Assembly: GCA_025996835.1 (NCBI GenBank)
Contig: BNTU01000122.1
Span: forward strand, 1-8,791
Direction: 5' to 3'
Origin: Bacteroidia bacterium
GTDB lineage: Bacteria > Bacteroidota > Bacteroidia > Bacteroidales > Azobacteroidaceae
Length of the DNA stretch: 8,791 bases
Shown: one piece after another, positions 6,549 to 8,791 of the stretch
Numbering within the stretch: the stretch's first letter is position 1
Layout: the number at the start of each line of letters is the position of its first letter
Program-made: the position numbers and the translations under genes
The notes under the pieces: model-generated
The model's input: the letters and a program-made list of their open reading frames with translations, nothing else
The model's database searches: none
What the model was told of the DNA's origin: nothing

Positions 6549-8147
6549 ATGAAAGAATTACCAATTGGTATTCAGTCGTTTGAAAAGTTGCGCAATGGCG
6601 GTTTCTTGTATGTGGATAAAACGAAAGAAATACTCCAACTTACAAGTTCAAACATCGTGTTTCTCTCACGCCCGCGCCGCTTTGGAAAGTCGCTGCTTGT
6701 GAGCACCTTGGAGGAGCTTTACACAGGCAATCAATCACTGTTTGAAGGTCTCTACATTTACGACAAATGGGATTGGACGCAGCGCTATCCTGTTATTCGG
6801 ATAGATTGGGCAGGTATCAAGCACGATAGTAAAGAAGAGATGGAACAAGATATGTCGGACTATCTGCAGTCAATAGCTACTGTCAACGACATAATACTTA
6901 CCCGTCAGTTTGCATCCGGTCGGTTTGTCGAATTGATAGAGTTATTGCATCGCAAAGAAGGCAATAAAGTGGTTGTGCTCATTGATGAATATGACAAACC
7001 CATATTGGATGCGATAGGCAAGCCGGAAGCAGCAGATATTCGTGCGTTTCTTCAGGGATTTTACGTGGTATTGAAAGCCACCGACGACCACCTGAAATTT
7101 GTCTTTATGACAGGTGTAACGAAAGTGGCCAAAGTATCAATATTTTCAGCGTTGAACAGTCTCAAAGATATTACGTTAAACAATAAATATGCTTCTATCT
7201 GTGGCTATACACAGGAAGAACTGGAACGCAACTTTTCGGAATATATTGACGAAACGGCAGTCCATGTGAATATGACAAGGGAAGATTTGCTGGCAAAAAT
7301 TCGTCAATGGTACGATGGTTACACATGGGATGGCAAAACATCGGTTTACAATCCGTTTTCTACCCTGCCGTTTTTTGACAACAAAGAGTTTTCCGATTAC
7401 TGGTTTGCGACGGGTACGCCCACTTTTTTGATTAATCGTCTCAAAAAACACGGTCTTGCCAAAACCGTATTAGAACCTGTTATTGCTGATTCATCGGCTT
7501 TCGACAGTTACGACCCGGATGCGCTTGATGATGTGCCTTTATTATTTCAGGCAGGCTATCTGACGGTCAAAAAGAAAGAAATGATTAATGGAGAGCCTGA
7601 ATACACGCTTGGAGTTCCCAATCAGGAAGTGAGAGTGTCGTTGATGAAGCATTTGTTAAGCGCATATACCAACTATCCTCTTTCAAAAATGTCAGAACTT
7701 GGACGACAAATGTTGAAACAAATCCTTGCTTTCGATGCGAAAGGCTTTACAAATAATATGCGCATCATGTTTGCCGACGTTCCTTACACTTTAAAGCCAT
7801 CCAAGGCGAAAAACCAAGCCAAAGCGGAAGCGCAAAATTTAGCAAATGAAGCCTTTTATCACATCATTTTTCAACTGTGGATGACCATGCTGGGTTTCAA
7901 TATTCAAAGCGAAAAGCTTACCAACCGGGGACGTATAGATGCCGTGTTGCAGCAAGACGGAGTAGCGATAGTGGCAGAGTTGAAATACCATGCCACCACG
8001 GAATTGGAAACTTTGCTCAACCAAGCCATCGCGCAAATCCGCGAGAAGCGGTATTATGAGCCGTTTCTTGACCGGAAAGTGATTTTGTTGGGCATCGCAT
8101 TCAGTGGGAAAGAGGTTGGTTGCAGGATAGAGCCGCTTGTTGTCTGA
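6549..8147 (+). CDS. AAA-ATPase-like protein with C-terminal PD-(D/E)XK nuclease domain
   Basis: This 532-residue cytoplasmic protein has no signal peptide. The N-terminus (LPIGIQSFEKLRNGGFLYVDKT) and the Walker A-like loop RPRRFGKSL (K47, S48) are diagnostic of the AAA-ATPase_like family (Pfam PF09820). The Walker B-like segment is VVVLIDEYDKPI (D146, E147). The C-terminal part fits the PD-(D/E)XK nuclease family once called DUF1703: GRIDAVLQQDG (D464) and VAELKY (E477, K479) supply the D...ExK triad, followed by QAIAQIREKRY. Length and both active-site sets look complete, so it appears intact. The family occurs in many paralogous copies per genome in Bacteroidota, and its cell role is not established; a link to mobile DNA or defence is speculation. 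It has its own promoter and lies 95 bp downstream of the GH97 gene. An out-of-frame ATG at 6539 was rejected as start because only the 6549 frame carries the conserved N-terminus. Confidence 0.93.
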   Translation: MKELPIGIQSFEKLRNGGFLYVDKTKEILQLTSSNIVFLSRPRRFGKSLLVSTLEELYTGNQSLFEGLYIYDKWDWTQRYPVIRIDWAGIKHDSKEEMEQDMSDYLQSIATVNDIILTRQFASGRFVELIELLHRKEGNKVVVLIDEYDKPILDAIGKPEAADIRAFLQGFYVVLKATDDHLKFVFMTGVTKVAKVSIFSALNSLKDITLNNKYASICGYTQEELERNFSEYIDETAVHVNMTREDLLAKIRQWYDGYTWDGKTSVYNPFSTLPFFDNKEFSDYWFATGTPTFLINRLKKHGLAKTVLEPVIADSSAFDSYDPDALDDVPLLFQAGYLTVKKKEMINGEPEYTLGVPNQEVRVSLMKHLLSAYTNYPLSKMSELGRQMLKQILAFDAKGFTNNMRIMFADVPYTLKPSKAKNQAKAEAQNLANEAFYHIIFQLWMTMLGFNIQSEKLTNRGRIDAVLQQDGVAIVAELKYHATTELETLLNQAIAQIREKRYYEPFLDRKVILLGIAFSGKEVGCRIEPLVV

Positions 8148-8359
8148 ACCTTGATTTTCACAAGATTTTCAAGATTAACAGGATTATATAATCCTGTGCG
8201 CAGTGCGGACCACCACTATTGCAGTTGTTTTGATATTAACGACAAATTGATTATGCGATACTACGCGGGGTTGTTAAGGCAATGAGGTTGTCAAATTGCC
8301 AAGTATTGGCTATCAAAGGACTATTGTGATGCAAAATTAGACATGAGGGCAATACTACG
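8148..8359. other. Intergenic stretch with no gene seen
   Basis: About 210 bp between the nuclease gene and the broken toxin gene. Stop codons are frequent in all frames and I recognise no protein or RNA. It begins with two near-copies of gattttca (8153-8160 and 8164-8171), then a palindrome. A short hairpin ggcaat/attgcc lies at 8278-8300. If the toxin remnant once had an antitoxin partner, it would have been here, but no remnant can be identified. Confidence 0.6.
8178..8197. repeat. 20-bp perfect palindrome, possible bidirectional terminator
   Basis: The sequence acaggattatataatcctgt equals its own reverse complement. It lies 31 bp after the stop of the AAA-ATPase/nuclease gene. It could form a 7-8-bp stem with a tiny loop in RNA of either strand. 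It has no long U tract after it, so a terminator role is only possible; a protein-binding site or a repeat remnant is also possible. Confidence 0.7.
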
Positions 8360-8513
8360 ATGAGATATTATATTGATACCAATGTTTTGATATATGAACG
8401 ACCACGCGATTATTGCGCAAGCTATGACCGAAAAAATCGCGCTCATCTCTTCCGACAAGGAGTTTGCAAACTACACAGCGCAGGGATTGAATTTTGTTTT
8501 CAACAAAAGATGA
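8360..8513 (+). pseudogene. Broken PIN-domain (VapC-like) toxin gene, internal deletion with frame change
   Basis: ATG 8360 opens with MRYYIDTNVLIY (to 8395), the classic first strand of a PIN-domain ribonuclease with its catalytic Asp (D6 in IDTN). From 8397 the adjacent frame reads NDHAIIAQAMTEKIALISSD and continues to KEFANYTAQGLNFVFNKR, then TGA at 8511-8513. This is the usual C-terminal end of bacterial PIN toxins, with the conserved SSD-x-x-F segment. The two ends together give about 50 residues against a family length near 130, so roughly 80 codons of the middle, including a further metal-binding acid, are missing, and the frame shifts by one base at the junction. The first frame continues to 8602 as unrelated residues. 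An intact gene would be an RNA-cutting toxin paired with an antitoxin; no antitoxin is visible here. A non-functional remnant is the best reading. Confidence 0.8.
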
Positions 8514-8566
8514 TTATGCTATGCCGAACAGCCTGTTTTTTTGAACCGCTTTACGGGCATAGCCGT

Positions 8567-8757
8567 CAGGTTAAGGGTGAAAGCCTTCGAGCAATAGCGT
8601 AGGGCATCGCCCTACGAAGAATGCCCTCTCCCTCGCGTTTCGCCCTGAAAGGGCATCAGCCATTGCTATCGCCCTTTCAGGGCTTGCATTCAATGCCATA
8701 TCTTGTCCGTAGGGCGATGCCCTACGCTATTGCTCGAAGGGCTTCGCCCTTAACCTG
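8567..8757. repeat. 191-bp nested inverted repeat, REP/BIME- or MITE-like
   Basis: Arms 8567-8616 and 8708-8757 are reverse complements over 50 nt with 47 matches. Inside the 91-nt loop, gccctgaaagggc (8642-8654) and gccctttcagggc (8671-8683) are exact reverse complements and could make a 13-bp inner stem. The arms contain small hairpins of their own: gtagggc-atc-gccctac (left 8599-8615, right counterpart 8709-8725) and aagggc-ttc-gccctt (8737-8751). The many gccc/gggc pairs make it much more GC-rich than its surroundings. This resembles clustered REP sequences (BIME) or a non-autonomous miniature element. No target-site duplication is seen at the ends and no transposase is present. It starts 54 bp after the toxin pseudogene. 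Confidence 0.8.
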
Positions 8758-8772
8758 CGGGGCAAGCCCGCA
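8756..8772. repeat. Small GC hairpin at the right foot of the large inverted repeat
   Basis: tgcggg (8756-8761) and cccgca (8767-8772) pair around the loop gcaag. It overlaps the end of the 191-bp structure by two bases. It is followed by an A-rich rather than T-rich tract, so it would suit termination only for minus-strand transcription arriving from elsewhere, if at all. It is probably another REP-like unit. Confidence 0.55.
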
Positions 8773-8791
8773 ATGACAAAACCAACAAAAA

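Noticed and set aside
8350..8376. Possible antitoxin C-terminus (reads QYYDEILY then stop) overlapping the PIN start
   Set aside because: A short overlap of this kind is common for toxin-antitoxin pairs, but the frame closes with a stop only a few bases upstream and the match is too short to support a call.
8360..8602. Intact 80-residue hypothetical protein
   Set aside because: Only its first 12 residues are meaningful; the rest reads out of frame through the PIN C-terminus and into the inverted repeat, so it is a by-product of the deletion.
6549..8757. Composite mobile element spanning the nuclease gene to the inverted repeat
   Set aside because: No matching terminal repeats or target duplication flank the stretch; the inverted repeat arms are both on the right side of the gene.
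8567..8791. CRISPR array
   Set aside because: The repeats are inverted, not regularly spaced direct repeats, and there are no unique spacers of constant length.

Overview
The window looks like a chromosomal piece from a Bacteroidota genome, most likely order Bacteroidales. The evidence is a SusD C-terminus, a run of same-strand lipoprotein genes of Bacteroidota-specific families, very AT-rich intergenic spacers without Shine-Dalgarno sites, and promoters of the Bacteroides TTTG / TAnnTTTG type. No ribosomal RNA, tRNA, CRISPR array or intact transposase is visible.

Positions 1-6453 are the 3' part of a polysaccharide utilization locus (PUL), all on the + strand. In order they are: the last 85 codons of a SusD-family glycan-binding lipoprotein (1-258); two outer-surface-type lipoproteins with the DUF4959/DUF5126/DUF5000 layout (295-1500) and the DUF4998 plus discoidin-like layout (1552-2700); a 603-residue lipoprotein that I read as an unassigned TIM-barrel glycoside-hydrolase-like enzyme (2749-4560); and a GH97 family glycosidase with the Asp of the retaining subgroup (4588-6453). 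The SusC partner and the start of susD lie upstream of the window. The expected working order is surface capture by the SusD and the two beta-sandwich proteins, import by the missing SusC, and cleavage by the two enzymes. A promoter-like sequence at 2687-2714 suggests that the two enzyme genes may also be transcribed separately.

Positions 6549-8147 encode a complete AAA-ATPase fused to a PD-(D/E)XK nuclease, a family found in many copies in Bacteroidota. It has its own well-formed promoter (6496-6524) and is probably not part of the PUL.

The right end, 8148-8791, is decayed or repetitive. It holds a 20-bp perfect palindrome, a PIN-domain toxin gene that has lost its middle and is out of frame across the junction (8360-8513), and a 191-bp nested inverted-repeat structure (8567-8757) made of 50-nt arms with 47 matches, short REP-like hairpins and an inner 13-bp stem. 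The most interesting items are the unassigned enzyme, the nested repeat and the broken toxin gene. I found no clear new defence or multi-gene system.
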